A stretch of 43,880 nucleotides of DNA from an uncultured Burkholderiales bacterium (GTDB taxonomy: Bacteria; Pseudomonadota; Gammaproteobacteria; Burkholderiales; Burkholderiaceae_C), in the NCBI GenBank assembly GCA_903864315.1, contig CAIPFK010000283.1, positions 1 to 43,880 on the forward strand, in the 5' to 3' direction. Positions 1 through 7,608 of the stretch are shown here, one piece after another. Each line of letters opens with the position of its first letter. The first letter of the stretch is position 1. The position numbers were made by a program, and so were the translations under genes. The notes under the pieces were generated by a model. That model did not search any database, was not told the DNA's origin, and saw nothing but the letters and a program-made list of their open reading frames with translations.

Positions 1-453
1 GGGTGAAATGCGCTCAAAGTCTGCTGGGTCGCCGCCAGCCAATCCAAAGAGCTGACCCGCTTTGGCCGGACCCACGGTGCCACCCACCGGGAAGTCCATA
101 TAAGACGCACCCTTGGCCAAGACCTTGGGGGCGAGTTGCTCATGAACCGTGGGCCTCAAGGTGCTCATTTCTAAAAAGAGTTTGCCTGGAGCCGCAGATT
201 GCAAAAATCCATGCTCCCCTAGGAAGAGGGCATGCACCGCCGCTTCATTGGTCAAGATGGTCATGATCAGATCACAAGAGTTCACCAACTCGCTCGGTGT
301 TGAAGCGATGTGTGCACCCAAGCGCTTCAAGGGCTCGAGTTTGGCCGGTGTGCGGTTCCAAACGGTGACCGAGTGGCCCAACTGAAGAAGTCTCTCCACC
401 AACGCGCAACCCATGCGGCCGGTTCCCGCCAAGCCAATCTTTAACGTGTCCAC
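1..453 (-). CDS. NAD(P)-dependent oxidoreductase, 3-hydroxyisobutyrate dehydrogenase family (3' part missing)
   Basis: The gene runs off the left edge, so only about 151 N-terminal residues are visible. The start I prefer is GTG at 451-453, which gives VDTLKIGLAGTGRMG, a Rossmann GxGxMG dinucleotide-binding motif at residues 8-15. A purine-rich GAGGA lies about 10 nt upstream. Further on come WNRTPAKL (the NADP-type second strand) and DFPVGGTVGPAKAG, the substrate-loop signature of beta-hydroxyacid dehydrogenases such as 3-hydroxyisobutyrate or tartronate-semialdehyde reductase. The start lies 5 nt past the end of the upstream Bug-family gene on the same strand, so the two are probably co-transcribed. 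Substrate is unknown; the neighbourhood (solute-binding protein, DapA-like aldolases) suggests catabolism of a hydroxy or keto acid. The family is sure, the exact reaction is not. Confidence 0.8.
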   Translation of the reverse strand, partial: MDTLKIGLAGTGRMGCALVERLLQLGHSVTVWNRTPAKLEPLKRLGAHIASTPSELVNSCDLIMTILTNEAAVHALFLGEHGFLQSAAPGKLFLEMSTLRPTVHEQLAPKVLAKGASYMDFPVGGTVGPAKAGQLFGLAGGDPADFERISP

Positions 454-457
454 TGCA

Positions 458-1534
458 TTATTCCTCTTCGATATGGGCAATTTTCAAGACCTCAGCCATG
501 TCTTTGAGGTAGGCGCTCAAGTAAGTGGTGAATTCTGCGGAGGAGTTTCCCACGGGCTCGTAGCCACCGCCTTGTAAAAACTCACTCACGCGCTTGTCTT
601 TGAGTGTATTGGCAAAGCCTATTTGGATTCGATCAATGACGGCCTTCGGGGTAGAGGCGGGCGCAAACACGCCGTGCCATGCTGCTTCGTATAGAAAGCC
701 TGGCAGGCCCGCCTCTGCAACGGTGGGCACTTGGGGCAGTCCAGCCCAACGCTTGGATCCAGTGTAGGCCAAGGCTCTTAATTTTCCCGACTTGATGTAA
801 TTGAGGACGGTGGTGGGTGCAGCAAACGCCACTTGAATCTCATCGTTGCCAAGCAAGGCGGTCGTCATCGGGGCGAGTCCCTTGTAGGGGACGTGCTGCA
901 TTTTGGAGCCAGACTTGGCATTGAGCAGTTCACCCAAGAGGTGTTGGCTGTTGCCAATGCCGCCCGAGCCAAAGCGCACAGGTTTGTCGGTGTTTTGGCT
1001 TGCAGCAATGAGCTCACCCAAAGTTTTGGCGTTCACCGAGGTGTTCACCAGCACCATGTAGCCAGGCATCGTGGCGGCCAAGGTCACGGCCTTGAAGTCG
1101 CGTGTCACATCAAAGGGGATTTTCTTACTCAGCAACTGGTTGTTGGCAAAGGAGTTCGAGGTGTAGAGCAACGTGAGGCCGTCGCCAGGCGCGTGAGCCA
1201 ACACATCACCCGCAATGATGCCGTTGGCGCCAGCTTTGTTGTCGATGATAATTTTGGATTTGAGCTCCTTTTCAAGCACCATCGACATCGAGCGCATATT
1301 GGCATCCATGGAGCCGCCTGGTGGCTGAGGAATCAAGATGCGAATGGTGGGCTCGGCTGGAGCGTCTGCGGCCCAAACCGTTTTCTCGCACAGCAACCCT
1401 GTTGCAAGGATGAGGCCCAAAACGAGGGTGGACCACTGGCCCAGTTCTGCACTCAAAGGACCAAGAATGGATGACCCCAATCTTGTCAACGATGGTCCAG
1501 TAGGCTCACATGAAAACAACCGAATCTTTGTCAT
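458..1534 (-). CDS. Bug/TctC-family periplasmic solute-binding protein (tripartite tricarboxylate transporter receptor)
   Basis: This 358-residue protein has an export signal with its hydrophobic core at about residues 35-50 (STLVLGLILATGLLC) and likely cleavage near VWAADA. The mature part opens with IRILIPQPPGGSMDANMR, the usual Bug-family start in which the PPGG loop helps bind a carboxylated ligand. Family hallmarks VPYKGLAPMTTALLG and FAPASTPKAVIDRI follow. It would bind an organic acid in the periplasm. No TctA/TctB membrane partners are visible, which is common for the many orphan Bug genes of Burkholderiales. The ATG at 1534 is preceded by AGGGATGAA, a fair ribosome site. The region before the hydrophobic core is unusually long, so translation could begin further in. 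The ligand cannot be told from sequence. Confidence 0.9.
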   Translation of the reverse strand: MTKIRLFSCEPTGPSLTRLGSSILGPLSAELGQWSTLVLGLILATGLLCEKTVWAADAPAEPTIRILIPQPPGGSMDANMRSMSMVLEKELKSKIIIDNKAGANGIIAGDVLAHAPGDGLTLLYTSNSFANNQLLSKKIPFDVTRDFKAVTLAATMPGYMVLVNTSVNAKTLGELIAASQNTDKPVRFGSGGIGNSQHLLGELLNAKSGSKMQHVPYKGLAPMTTALLGNDEIQVAFAAPTTVLNYIKSGKLRALAYTGSKRWAGLPQVPTVAEAGLPGFLYEAAWHGVFAPASTPKAVIDRIQIGFANTLKDKRVSEFLQGGGYEPVGNSSAEFTTYLSAYLKDMAEVLKIAHIEEE

Positions 1535-1552
1535 GGTTCATCCCTGATCAAT

Positions 1553-1564
1553 ATCAACGTTGAT
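1553..1564. promoter_or_regulatory. 12-bp perfect palindrome upstream of the Bug gene (operator candidate)
   Basis: ATCAACGTTGAT lies 19 nt upstream of the Bug-gene ATG, in the gap before the DapA-like pseudogene. It is a perfect dyad in the position of an operator or core promoter. I cannot name the regulator; GntR and LacI family sites can look like this. Confidence 0.35.
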
Positions 1565-1615
1565 TGTTTGCGCCGCAAACTCATGCATTCCCTCACGGCG
1601 TGGGCCATGCTTACA

Positions 1616-2538
1616 TTACCAGCCTTTGATCTCGTGGCTCAAAAAGCCCATGGCATTCAAGCTCGTCTCCAGAGATTTCAAGGCCTCTGGGCTCAAAGCG
1701 TCTAGGGGCGGTCTTGGGACGCCGCAATGGCGACCCATGATGCCCATGGCGGCTTTGAGGCTGGCAAAGCCATGGTGCTTCAAGAGTTGATAAAGGCTGG
1801 CGATGTCTTCTTGCATCTTTCGCGCTTCAAAGTATTTCTCGGCACGGCAAACGGCAAAGAAATCCTTCATGAGTTTGGGTGCAATGGCGGCCATGGGAGT
1901 GAGCATGCTTTTGGCGCCGACTGCGCCGGCCGAGACCATGTACTCATTGCCACTGAGGAGCTGGAAATCAGGGCGGATGCGTTGCACATTGGAGATGATG
2001 TTGATCATGAACTGCCAGTCCATGCTCAAGTCAATGAGGCCGGCGAAGTTGCTGGAGCTGTTCACGAGATGCAGCATCAAATCGGTGTTGAGCTTGGTGC
2101 CGGTCATCTCCCCTGGCGTGTAGAAAACGTAAAAGGGGATTTGGCGGCCTTGGCCACTTGTGCAAAATGCTCGTGCACCATGTGTGCGGGTGGGGTCCAG
2201 TAATAGGGGGAGGTGCAAATGATCGCTTTGGCGCCATGTGCTTGTGCGTAATCTGCGCGGGAGGCCGCCACACCCGTGGCAGAGTCACTCACGTGGGCCA
2301 AGACCGGAACTCGGCCATTGACATGCTTCATGACAAAATCAAAATGGGCGCGTTGCTCCACATCGGACAAACTCACCGATTCGGCCACGTGCATGGGAGT
2401 CGCTATTGCCTCGGCGCCCGATTTGAGGTGAAACTCCAAGAGTTTTTCCAAGCAAGCGTAGTCGACTTTGAGGTCCGAGGTGAAGGGCGTGACAGGGGTG
2501 TGGACAAATCCAGGGATCAAGGTGTTCATGGTGTACAA
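1616..2538 (-). pseudogene. DapA-family (dihydrodipicolinate synthase-like) aldolase, frameshifted
   Basis: Two overlapping reading frames together make one about 305-residue DapA/NAL-type (beta/alpha)8 protein. Residues from 2538 downward give PGFVHTPVTPFTSDLKVDY, ending in an out-of-frame tail. From about 2140 downward a different frame continues with IPFYVFYTPGEMTGTK through to the C-terminus. The switch falls near 2131-2150, in the AAATCCCC run of the minus strand. The adjacent intact paralogue (2554-3468) aligns throughout. Where that paralogue has VALKEAS with the Schiff-base lysine, this one reads AGLIDLS, so the catalytic lysine is replaced even apart from the frameshift. That supports a decaying duplicate, although a sequencing indel could explain the frame change alone. 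It was probably in one operon with the paralogue (15-nt gap). Confidence 0.75.
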
Positions 2539-2553
2539 ATTGAAAATTAAAAC

Positions 2554-3468
2554 TTACCAGCCGTGCGGCTCAGTGTCGAGGATGCCCAACTCTTCGAGCT
2601 GTTTGGCAATGAAGGCTTGACGCTCTTTGGTGGCCGTGGGCAAAGGCGCACGCGTGGGCCCCACGGGTCGCCCCATGATGACCATACCGCCTTTGAGGGA
2701 CGAGGGGTATTGGTCTCGAAAGAGATCCCACAGTTGTGCGAGTTTGAATTGCAATTGGCGCGCTTTCTCACTCTCGCCATTCATGCATGCATCAAAAAGC
2801 TGTTTGCACAAATTGGGGCTGATGCCGCCCGCCGACGAGTACGAGCCCACACAGCCCAAGGGCACCGACGGGGCTAGGAATTCAACGCCCGCCACGATGG
2901 AGAAGTCGGGTCTGATTTTGAGGGCGGCACGGGAGATTTCAACGAATTTTTCGCTGTTAAAGCTCGCCTCTTTCAATGCCACCAAATTGGGCAGCTTTTC
3001 AAGTAAACGGGTGATCAACTCGCCATTGAACTCGATGCCTTCCAAATAACTGGGGGAGTTGTAGGCAATCATGGGAATGTCAACACTTTGTCCCAGTCTC
3101 ACGTAGTGCTTGAAGATCCCTTCCATGGAGGGGCTCCAAAAGTAGGGCGTGATGGCGATGATGGCATCTGCACCGATTTGTTGAGCATGTTTGGCCAGGT
3201 CCACCGAGTCCTCAACCGACAAAGCGCTCACGTGAATGGAGACGGGCACTCGTCCTGCCACCGATTTGACCGCCACTTCGGCAAAGGCTTTTCTCTCGGC
3301 AATGGTGAGGTTCAATGATTCACCCTTGTGGTGAGGCCAAGAGATGGCGGTGGCACCGGTTCTCACATGAAAGTCCAGTAACTTTTCGAATGTTTTGAGG
3401 TCCGGACTGAAGTCATCCTTTAGAGGAGTGACTGGGCTTTGCATGACGCCTTTGAACATTTGTTTCAT
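2554..3468 (-). CDS. DapA-family lyase/aldolase (dihydrodipicolinate synthase-like)
   Basis: The protein has 304 residues, close to the usual 290-310 for class I pyruvate-type aldolases of the DapA/N-acetylneuraminate-lyase superfamily. Visible signatures are SPVTPLKDDFSPD near the N-terminus, IAYNSPS with the catalytic tyrosine at about residue 136, and VALKEAS with the Schiff-base lysine at about 166. True lysine-pathway DapA has a GTTGE loop; here that region reads GATAISWPHHKGES, so the substrate is probably not aspartate semialdehyde. It lies directly upstream of a frameshifted paralogue, then the Bug protein and the dehydrogenase, all on one strand. This looks like a small catabolic operon for an unidentified oxo-acid. 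The ATG at 3468 was chosen; a second ATG three codons in is also possible. Confidence 0.85.
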   Translation of the reverse strand: MKQMFKGVMQSPVTPLKDDFSPDLKTFEKLLDFHVRTGATAISWPHHKGESLNLTIAERKAFAEVAVKSVAGRVPVSIHVSALSVEDSVDLAKHAQQIGADAIIAITPYFWSPSMEGIFKHYVRLGQSVDIPMIAYNSPSYLEGIEFNGELITRLLEKLPNLVALKEASFNSEKFVEISRAALKIRPDFSIVAGVEFLAPSVPLGCVGSYSSAGGISPNLCKQLFDACMNGESEKARQLQFKLAQLWDLFRDQYPSSLKGGMVIMGRPVGPTRAPLPTATKERQAFIAKQLEELGILDTEPHGW

Positions 3469-3682
3469 TTAGATTGGCCTGTGGATCAACATTTCAAGTG
3501 AGCACTCGGGTGCTGTGGCAGAGATCAAATTCACTGTATGAATATGAATTTGACAAGCCATGAAATTTAACAGTGTTTGGTGCACTGCAATGTAGGTAAA
3601 TTCCCGATCGGCGCTCAGGAGCAGTGGGTCGTTTGAGCGTGACCATGCACTGCTAGACAGCAAGGCCAACCGCTTGCACGCG

Positions 3683-3734
3683 AAAGAACCCGTAAAAAGA
3701 ACCCGCACAAAGCACCCGCACAAAGCACCCATGG
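3683..3734. repeat. 13-bp tandem repeat, four units
   Basis: Four consecutive 13-mers are AAAGAACCCGTAA (3683), AAAGAACCCGCAC (3696), AAAGCACCCGCAC (3709) and AAAGCACCCATGG (3722). The divergence is graded, as expected of slippage-born repeats. The array is non-coding and lies downstream of hemA. Confidence 0.85.
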
Positions 3735-3760
3735 GAGATGTGCTAGTAATGTTGGGTGAG

Positions 3761-3800
3761 TTGCTCACTTGCGCAGTTGCGCAGTTGCTCAGTTGCGCAG
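3761..3800. repeat. 8-bp tandem repeat, five units
   Basis: The octamer TTGCGCAG occurs at 3769, 3777 and 3793, with the variants TTGCTCAC at 3761 and TTGCTCAG at 3785, in perfect register. It lies 30 nt past the hemA stop and 27 bp from the 13-bp array. Each TGCGCA core is itself palindromic. Confidence 0.85.
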
Positions 3801-3829
3801 TTGTTCAAACCGCTGCGCGGGTCTTGCTG

Positions 3830-5110
3830 TCAATGCGTTTGAGAGCGCGGCCCTTTACAGCCTTGTAAAAAGAAATGTTCAATGGCGTAGTGGGCTTGAT
3901 CTCTGGACTCGGTGTCTTCTGAGTGCAGTTGCGCAATGGCGCCGTGGATGATTTTTTGTGTCAAGCCTTTGCTCAAGGCTTCAAGCACCAAGCTCACGTC
4001 TTCACCTTTGGAGAGCATTTTTTTGGCACGCGCGATCTCAAGCTCTCGCCATTGATCGGTCTTTTGGTGCAATCTTTGAATCAAGGGGACGTCGTCTCGG
4101 TTGTGCAACCAATTCAAAAAGCCATGCACCCCTTCATCGACGATGCTCTCGGCTTGACTCACGGCGGCTTGGCGGTTGTCTTTGGCGTTTTGCACGACAT
4201 GGCTCAAGTGGTCAATGCTGTAGAGGTAGACGTTTTTCAAGCCCTCAACTTGAGGCTCAATGTCTCTGGGGACGGCCAAGTCAAGCATGAACATGGGGCG
4301 GTGTTTGCGCTTTTTGAGCGCTGACTCCACAGCGCCCAAGCCGATCAGGGGCAAGGTGCTGGCGGTGCAACTGATCACTGCGTCATACTCATGCAGCATC
4401 TCAGGGATTTGTCCCAAGGCCATCGCTTGGCCATGAAAACGCTCGGCCAGCAGTTGGCCTTTGTCGAAGTTGCGGTTGGCCACTGTCATGGTTTTGGGAT
4501 TTCGCGTCGCGAAATGCGTCATGCACAGCTCAATCATTTCCCCAGAACCCACAAACAGAATGTTGATCTTGGAGAGGTCTTCAAAGAGTTGCGACGCCAG
4601 TTTCACGGCGGCGGCGGCCATGCTGATGGAGTGAGAACCGATCTCGGTGGAGCTTCTGACCCGTTTGGCCACGGAGAAGCTTCTCTCAAAGAGTTGATTC
4701 AAGGTCGAGCCCAACGCCCCTGCGTGCCTGGCCGTTTGCACGGCAGTTTTGATTTGCCCCAAAATTTGTGGCTCCCCAAGCACCATCGAGTCCAGGCCAC
4801 TGGCCACTCGAAACGCGTGTCTTGCAGCCAAGTCGTGTTCGTGGCTGTAGCCATGGGTTTGAAGGGTGCTTTTGTCCACCCGCCCCAGCGCCGCAAACCA
4901 ATCCTTGGTTTGCTCCAAATAACTGGGCTCCAATGCACAGTAAATCTCGGTTCTGTTGCAAGTCGACAAAACCGCCGCCTCGGCCTCAGCGCCAAATTGG
5001 TATTTGAAGTCTGCCAATAGCGTCTTCACCTGATCCGCCGCAAAGGCAAACTGCTCTCTCACGTTGATGGGGGCCGTGTTGTGATTCAGCCCCAAAGCCC
5101 AAACGCTCAT
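3830..5110 (-). CDS. hemA: Glutamyl-tRNA reductase
   Basis: HemA reduces glutamyl-tRNA(Glu) to glutamate-1-semialdehyde with NADPH, the first committed step of C5-pathway tetrapyrrole synthesis. The 426-residue protein begins MSVWALGLNHNTAP, the family N-terminus, and has the catalytic Cys51 within STCNRTEIYC. GSGEMIELC is the NADPH-binding glycine motif, and a C-terminal dimerisation helix follows. The frame stays open upstream to 5275, but that extension is unlike HemA and would start upstream of the likely promoter, so ATG 5110 is preferred. The gene diverges from crtE across a region with three PpsR operators, so precursor supply is probably controlled with pigment synthesis. Its position at the PGC edge supports a dedicated role, though it may be the only hemA of the cell. 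Confidence 0.96.
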   Translation of the reverse strand: MSVWALGLNHNTAPINVREQFAFAADQVKTLLADFKYQFGAEAEAAVLSTCNRTEIYCALEPSYLEQTKDWFAALGRVDKSTLQTHGYSHEHDLAARHAFRVASGLDSMVLGEPQILGQIKTAVQTARHAGALGSTLNQLFERSFSVAKRVRSSTEIGSHSISMAAAAVKLASQLFEDLSKINILFVGSGEMIELCMTHFATRNPKTMTVANRNFDKGQLLAERFHGQAMALGQIPEMLHEYDAVISCTASTLPLIGLGAVESALKKRKHRPMFMLDLAVPRDIEPQVEGLKNVYLYSIDHLSHVVQNAKDNRQAAVSQAESIVDEGVHGFLNWLHNRDDVPLIQRLHQKTDQWRELEIARAKKMLSKGEDVSLVLEALSKGLTQKIIHGAIAQLHSEDTESRDQAHYAIEHFFLQGCKGPRSQTH

Positions 5111-5230
5111 GATTGCTCCCGTCAAGCACACGTTGTGTGTCAGCGTGTTGCTTTGATTAACAAAATCAGGCCCAAAGCAGGCCCACTCCCAGTCTGCTTG
5201 GTCACCAAGGGTTTTTTCCAAGCATTTTGT

Positions 5231-5248
5231 TGTCCATGAAACTTGACA
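5231..5248. promoter_or_regulatory. PpsR/CrtJ operator 1 (TGT-N12-ACA)
   Basis: TGT-CCATGAAACTTG-ACA matches the PpsR/CrtJ consensus exactly. It is the hemA-proximal site of three, each separated from the next by 8 bp. Its right half contains TTGACA (5243-5248), a perfect -35 for rightward transcription; with a 16-bp spacer the -10 would be TACATT (5265-5270). Confidence 0.75.
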
Positions 5249-5256
5249 AATTTTTT

Positions 5257-5274
5257 TGTAATGATACATTGACA
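5257..5274. promoter_or_regulatory. PpsR/CrtJ operator 2 (TGT-N12-ACA)
   Basis: TGT-AATGATACATTG-ACA is the central site, exactly 26 bp from both neighbours. It overlaps the predicted -10 boxes of both divergent promoters, so occupancy should block hemA and crtE together. The 8-bp spacing is the classic arrangement for paired CrtJ/PpsR sites in Rhodobacter. Confidence 0.8.
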
Positions 5275-5288
5275 TTAAAAGTTGTCAA
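5261..5288 (-). promoter_or_regulatory. Predicted hemA promoter
   Basis: On the minus strand a perfect -35 TTGACA (5288-5283) is followed by a 16-bp spacer and -10 TATCAT (5266-5261, 5 of 6 consensus). Transcription would begin near 5253, leaving an untranslated leader of about 140 nt before the hemA ATG. Operators 2 and 3 overlap it completely. Confidence 0.55.
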
Positions 5289-5300
5289 ATTTTATTTACA
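5283..5300. promoter_or_regulatory. PpsR/CrtJ operator 3 (TGT-N12-ACA)
   Basis: TGT-CAAATTTTATTT-ACA is the crtE-proximal member of the triple array. Its left half, read on the minus strand, is the -35 TTGACA of the predicted hemA promoter. Confidence 0.75.
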
Positions 5301-5378
5301 TGTTGCTCCTTTGGCCTTTCAAGGGAGCGGGTTGCTTAGTTCAGTAAGACCGTCGATTTGATCACCAAGGAGCCAACA

Positions 5379-6299
5379 ATGGATATTCAAGCCCGAATCC
5401 AGACCGCCATGGAGCGTCATTTTCAACAAATTTTGGCTGTGAGTACCCCGCCAACACTGCATGCCGCCATGAAGCATGCGGTGTTTCCCGGAGGAGCGCG
5501 GATTCGCCCGCAATTGTGCACTGCCGTGGCCATGGTCTGTGGAGAAGACGATCCCTTCCTCACCGACGCGGGTGCGGTGGCATTGGAATTGATGCATTGC
5601 GCCTCCTTGGTGCACGATGACATGCCCTGCTTTGATGACGCCCAAGTCAGGCGTGGTCAAACCACGGTTCACGCTGAATTTTCTGAGCCCATCGCCCTCT
5701 TGACTGGAGACGCCTTGATTGTGATGGCCTACCAAGTGCTTTTGAGCCACCGCGCCAAGCACACCTTGAGTGCTGAGCACTCTCAGCGCTTGATGGAGAT
5801 GATGCACATCCTCAGTCAAGGCGTGGGTGCTCCCAACGGAATCGTCGCTGGCCAAGCCTGGGAGTGTGAGAGCAAGGTCGATTTGTGGCAATACCAACGC
5901 GCCAAGACCGGTGCATTGTTCTCCGCGAGCACCTCGTTGGGGGCTGTGGCTGCGGGGGCGAATCCAGCCGCTTGGTTTGTGCTTGGCGAGAGCTTGGGAG
6001 ATGCCTATCAAATTGCAGACGATATCCGGGACGTGATTGGACACATCGATCTCATCGGCAAGCCCGTGGGTCAAGATGCGGGTCACGGTCGACCCAGTGC
6101 GGCCCAGGCCTTGGGTCTGGAAGGGGCCAATTCTCAATTCAAGCATTTGATTGAGACCGCCGCCAAGAGTGTGCCTGATTGTGTGGGCCGAGACTTGCTG
6201 CGATCGATGATTTTCAAGGAGTCTGAGCGCCTTGTGCCTCAGCAAGCCTATCAAGCATATTTGAATAGCCATCAAGCCGTTCAGGTCTCGATGGTATGA
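5379..6299 (+). CDS. crtE: Geranylgeranyl diphosphate synthase
   Basis: CrtE makes C20 geranylgeranyl diphosphate from FPP and IPP, feeding both carotenoid synthesis (via CrtB) and the bacteriochlorophyll esterifying alcohol (via BchG/BchP). The 306-residue protein carries the two aspartate-rich Mg-diphosphate motifs: DDMPCFDD at residues 80-87 and DDIRD at 214-218. GGARIRPQL (about 38-46) is the IPP-binding region. ATG 5379 is chosen because AAGGAG (5367-5372) sits 6 nt upstream; an in-frame start seven codons earlier lacks this. It is the first gene of the long rightward run and overlaps crtF by 4 nt (ATGA), so the two are translationally coupled. Three PpsR operators lie in its promoter. 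Confidence 0.95.
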   Translation: MDIQARIQTAMERHFQQILAVSTPPTLHAAMKHAVFPGGARIRPQLCTAVAMVCGEDDPFLTDAGAVALELMHCASLVHDDMPCFDDAQVRRGQTTVHAEFSEPIALLTGDALIVMAYQVLLSHRAKHTLSAEHSQRLMEMMHILSQGVGAPNGIVAGQAWECESKVDLWQYQRAKTGALFSASTSLGAVAAGANPAAWFVLGESLGDAYQIADDIRDVIGHIDLIGKPVGQDAGHGRPSAAQALGLEGANSQFKHLIETAAKSVPDCVGRDLLRSMIFKESERLVPQQAYQAYLNSHQAVQVSMV

Positions 6300-7555
6300 C
6301 GCTCAATGTGGAGCTCAAGCCTTTTGCGGCTGTATCAGATTCCATGGCTTTGAGTCCGTCCCAAGCACACGCCAATGGTGCTCACAGCGGCAAGACATCT
6401 TGGCGCGAGCACTTTAGAAACCGCTTGAATCGCTGGATGGTGTCCCCAGCGCTTTACCAATGGAGTGTGAGCAATGTGCTCACCCGTTGGTTCACGCAAA
6501 AGCGCACCCGTGAAGTCTTTGATTTGATGGCTGGTTTTGTGCACTTTCAGGTGTTGTTGAATTGTTTGCGCTTGGGTGTGCTGGCCCGTGTGCAGCAAAG
6601 CCCTTGCACCTTGAACGATCTGGCCCTTTACACAGGTTTGCCAGAAGAACGCTTGGACCGTTTGGTGTGGTCAGCCGTGTCACTGAAGCTGATGGACCAA
6701 CGCTCAGCGGGACGCTATGGCATTGGCCCATTGGGGGTTTTGGTGGTGAGCTATCCCGGCATCGAAGCCATGGTGGAGCACAATGCGCTGCTCTATGCAG
6801 ACATGGGGGACACCCCCAAAATGCTCAGATCCCAAGCGGGGGTTCATCACGCACTGATGCACCAGTACTGGCCTTATACAGTGGGTGAAGACCGTGACGA
6901 TGGGGCCTTCGCGGGCCAGCCAACGCTTGAGCATCGCAACGATGGATCCAGCGAGTCGCAACAAACTGAGCGCTACTCTCAGTTGATGTCAGTGTCGCAA
7001 AATTTTGTCATCCAAGAAATCATCGGCGCCTATGACTTCAGTCAGCACCGTTGTGTCTTGGACATCGGCTGTGGACTGGGTCGTTTTGCCAGCACGGTGG
7101 CACAGCATGTCGACACACTGGATCTCCAATTGATGGACTTGCCCGAGGTGGTCAAACTCACCAAGAGTGCGCACCAGCACACCCCCTATTGTTCCAGATT
7201 GAGTTTTATCCCCGGTAGCTTCAAAACCGACCCCCTCCCCATGGGCTCGGACTTGGTCACCTTGGTTCGCGTGGCCCATGATCACAACGATGCCGATGTG
7301 CTGCACCTGTTCCAAAAGGTTCATGCGGCGTTGCCCACCAAGGGCAGTCTGCTCTTGGCCGAGCCCATGGCCGACCCGCAGGGTGAACGCCAAGATGCGT
7401 ATTTCCACTTCTATTTGATGGCCATGGGGGAGGGACGGCTCAGAACACCTCAAAAGCTCTCGAACATGATGCTCCAGGCTGGATTTTCTCGCGTTGAACT
7501 GCTCTCCAACCCCATGCCCACCCATGCAAGGATTTTGGTGGCCCATAAAACCTAG
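6296..7555 (+). CDS. crtF: Hydroxyneurosporene O-methyltransferase
   Basis: CrtF methylates the 1-hydroxyl of hydroxylated neurosporene or demethylspheroidene with SAM, giving the methoxy end group of spheroidene. At 419 residues it is near the family length (about 390-400). The N-terminal half is the helical dimerisation domain with FDLMAGFVHFQVLLNCLRLG. The C-terminal half is the Rossmann methyltransferase domain with the SAM-binding motif VLDIGCGLGRFAS and the motif LVRVAHDHND, typical of the acetylserotonin-O-methyltransferase family. The first about 30 residues are poorly conserved-looking and could be partly untranslated. The start overlaps the crtE stop as ATGA. Its position between crtE and bchC is the standard order in purple bacteria. 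Confidence 0.93.
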   Translation: MTLNVELKPFAAVSDSMALSPSQAHANGAHSGKTSWREHFRNRLNRWMVSPALYQWSVSNVLTRWFTQKRTREVFDLMAGFVHFQVLLNCLRLGVLARVQQSPCTLNDLALYTGLPEERLDRLVWSAVSLKLMDQRSAGRYGIGPLGVLVVSYPGIEAMVEHNALLYADMGDTPKMLRSQAGVHHALMHQYWPYTVGEDRDDGAFAGQPTLEHRNDGSSESQQTERYSQLMSVSQNFVIQEIIGAYDFSQHRCVLDIGCGLGRFASTVAQHVDTLDLQLMDLPEVVKLTKSAHQHTPYCSRLSFIPGSFKTDPLPMGSDLVTLVRVAHDHNDADVLHLFQKVHAALPTKGSLLLAEPMADPQGERQDAYFHFYLMAMGEGRLRTPQKLSNMMLQAGFSRVELLSNPMPTHARILVAHKT

Positions 7556-7582
7556 TGTTTCCCCTAATGTCTATATCAATAG

Positions 7583-7600
7583 TGTCAATTAATATTGACG
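7583..7600. promoter_or_regulatory. PpsR/CrtJ-like operator upstream of bchC (TGT-N12-ACG)
   Basis: TGT-CAATTAATATTG-ACG is a near-perfect dyad with one departure from consensus (ACG for ACA). It is followed after 8 bp by a consensus site, which reproduces the paired-site geometry known for bchC promoters of Rhodobacter. Confidence 0.6.
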
Positions 7601-7608
7601 CTTAGAAA

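Larger units (their letters stand above)
3469..3829. other. Gene-free spacer between the catabolic operon and the photosynthesis cluster
   Basis: The 361 bases between the DapA-like start and the hemA stop hold no credible gene: the one open frame on the minus strand codes for a composition unlike any protein I recognise. The spacer holds two tandem-repeat arrays (3683-3734 and 3761-3800), annotated separately. It should also contain the promoter of the minus-strand catabolic operon and the hemA terminator. I could not identify a strong hairpin with a T-tract. Confidence 0.6.

Noticed and set aside
3469-3768. 99-codon minus-strand frame in the hemA/dapA spacer
   Set aside because: Its sequence spans the 13-bp repeat array, has a haphazard composition and no ribosome site or homology I can recognise.
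3683-3800. CRISPR array
   Set aside because: The repeats are 8 and 13 bp, directly tandem, with no unique spacers and no cas genes nearby.
5111-5275. 55-codon N-terminal extension of hemA
   Set aside because: It is unlike any HemA N-terminus, would begin upstream of the predicted -10, and covers PpsR operators.
5319-6275. 318-codon open frame on the minus strand opposite crtE
   Set aside because: It is a shadow of crtE: low-complexity His/Gln/Gly composition, no recognised domain, while crtE has both aspartate motifs and a ribosome site.
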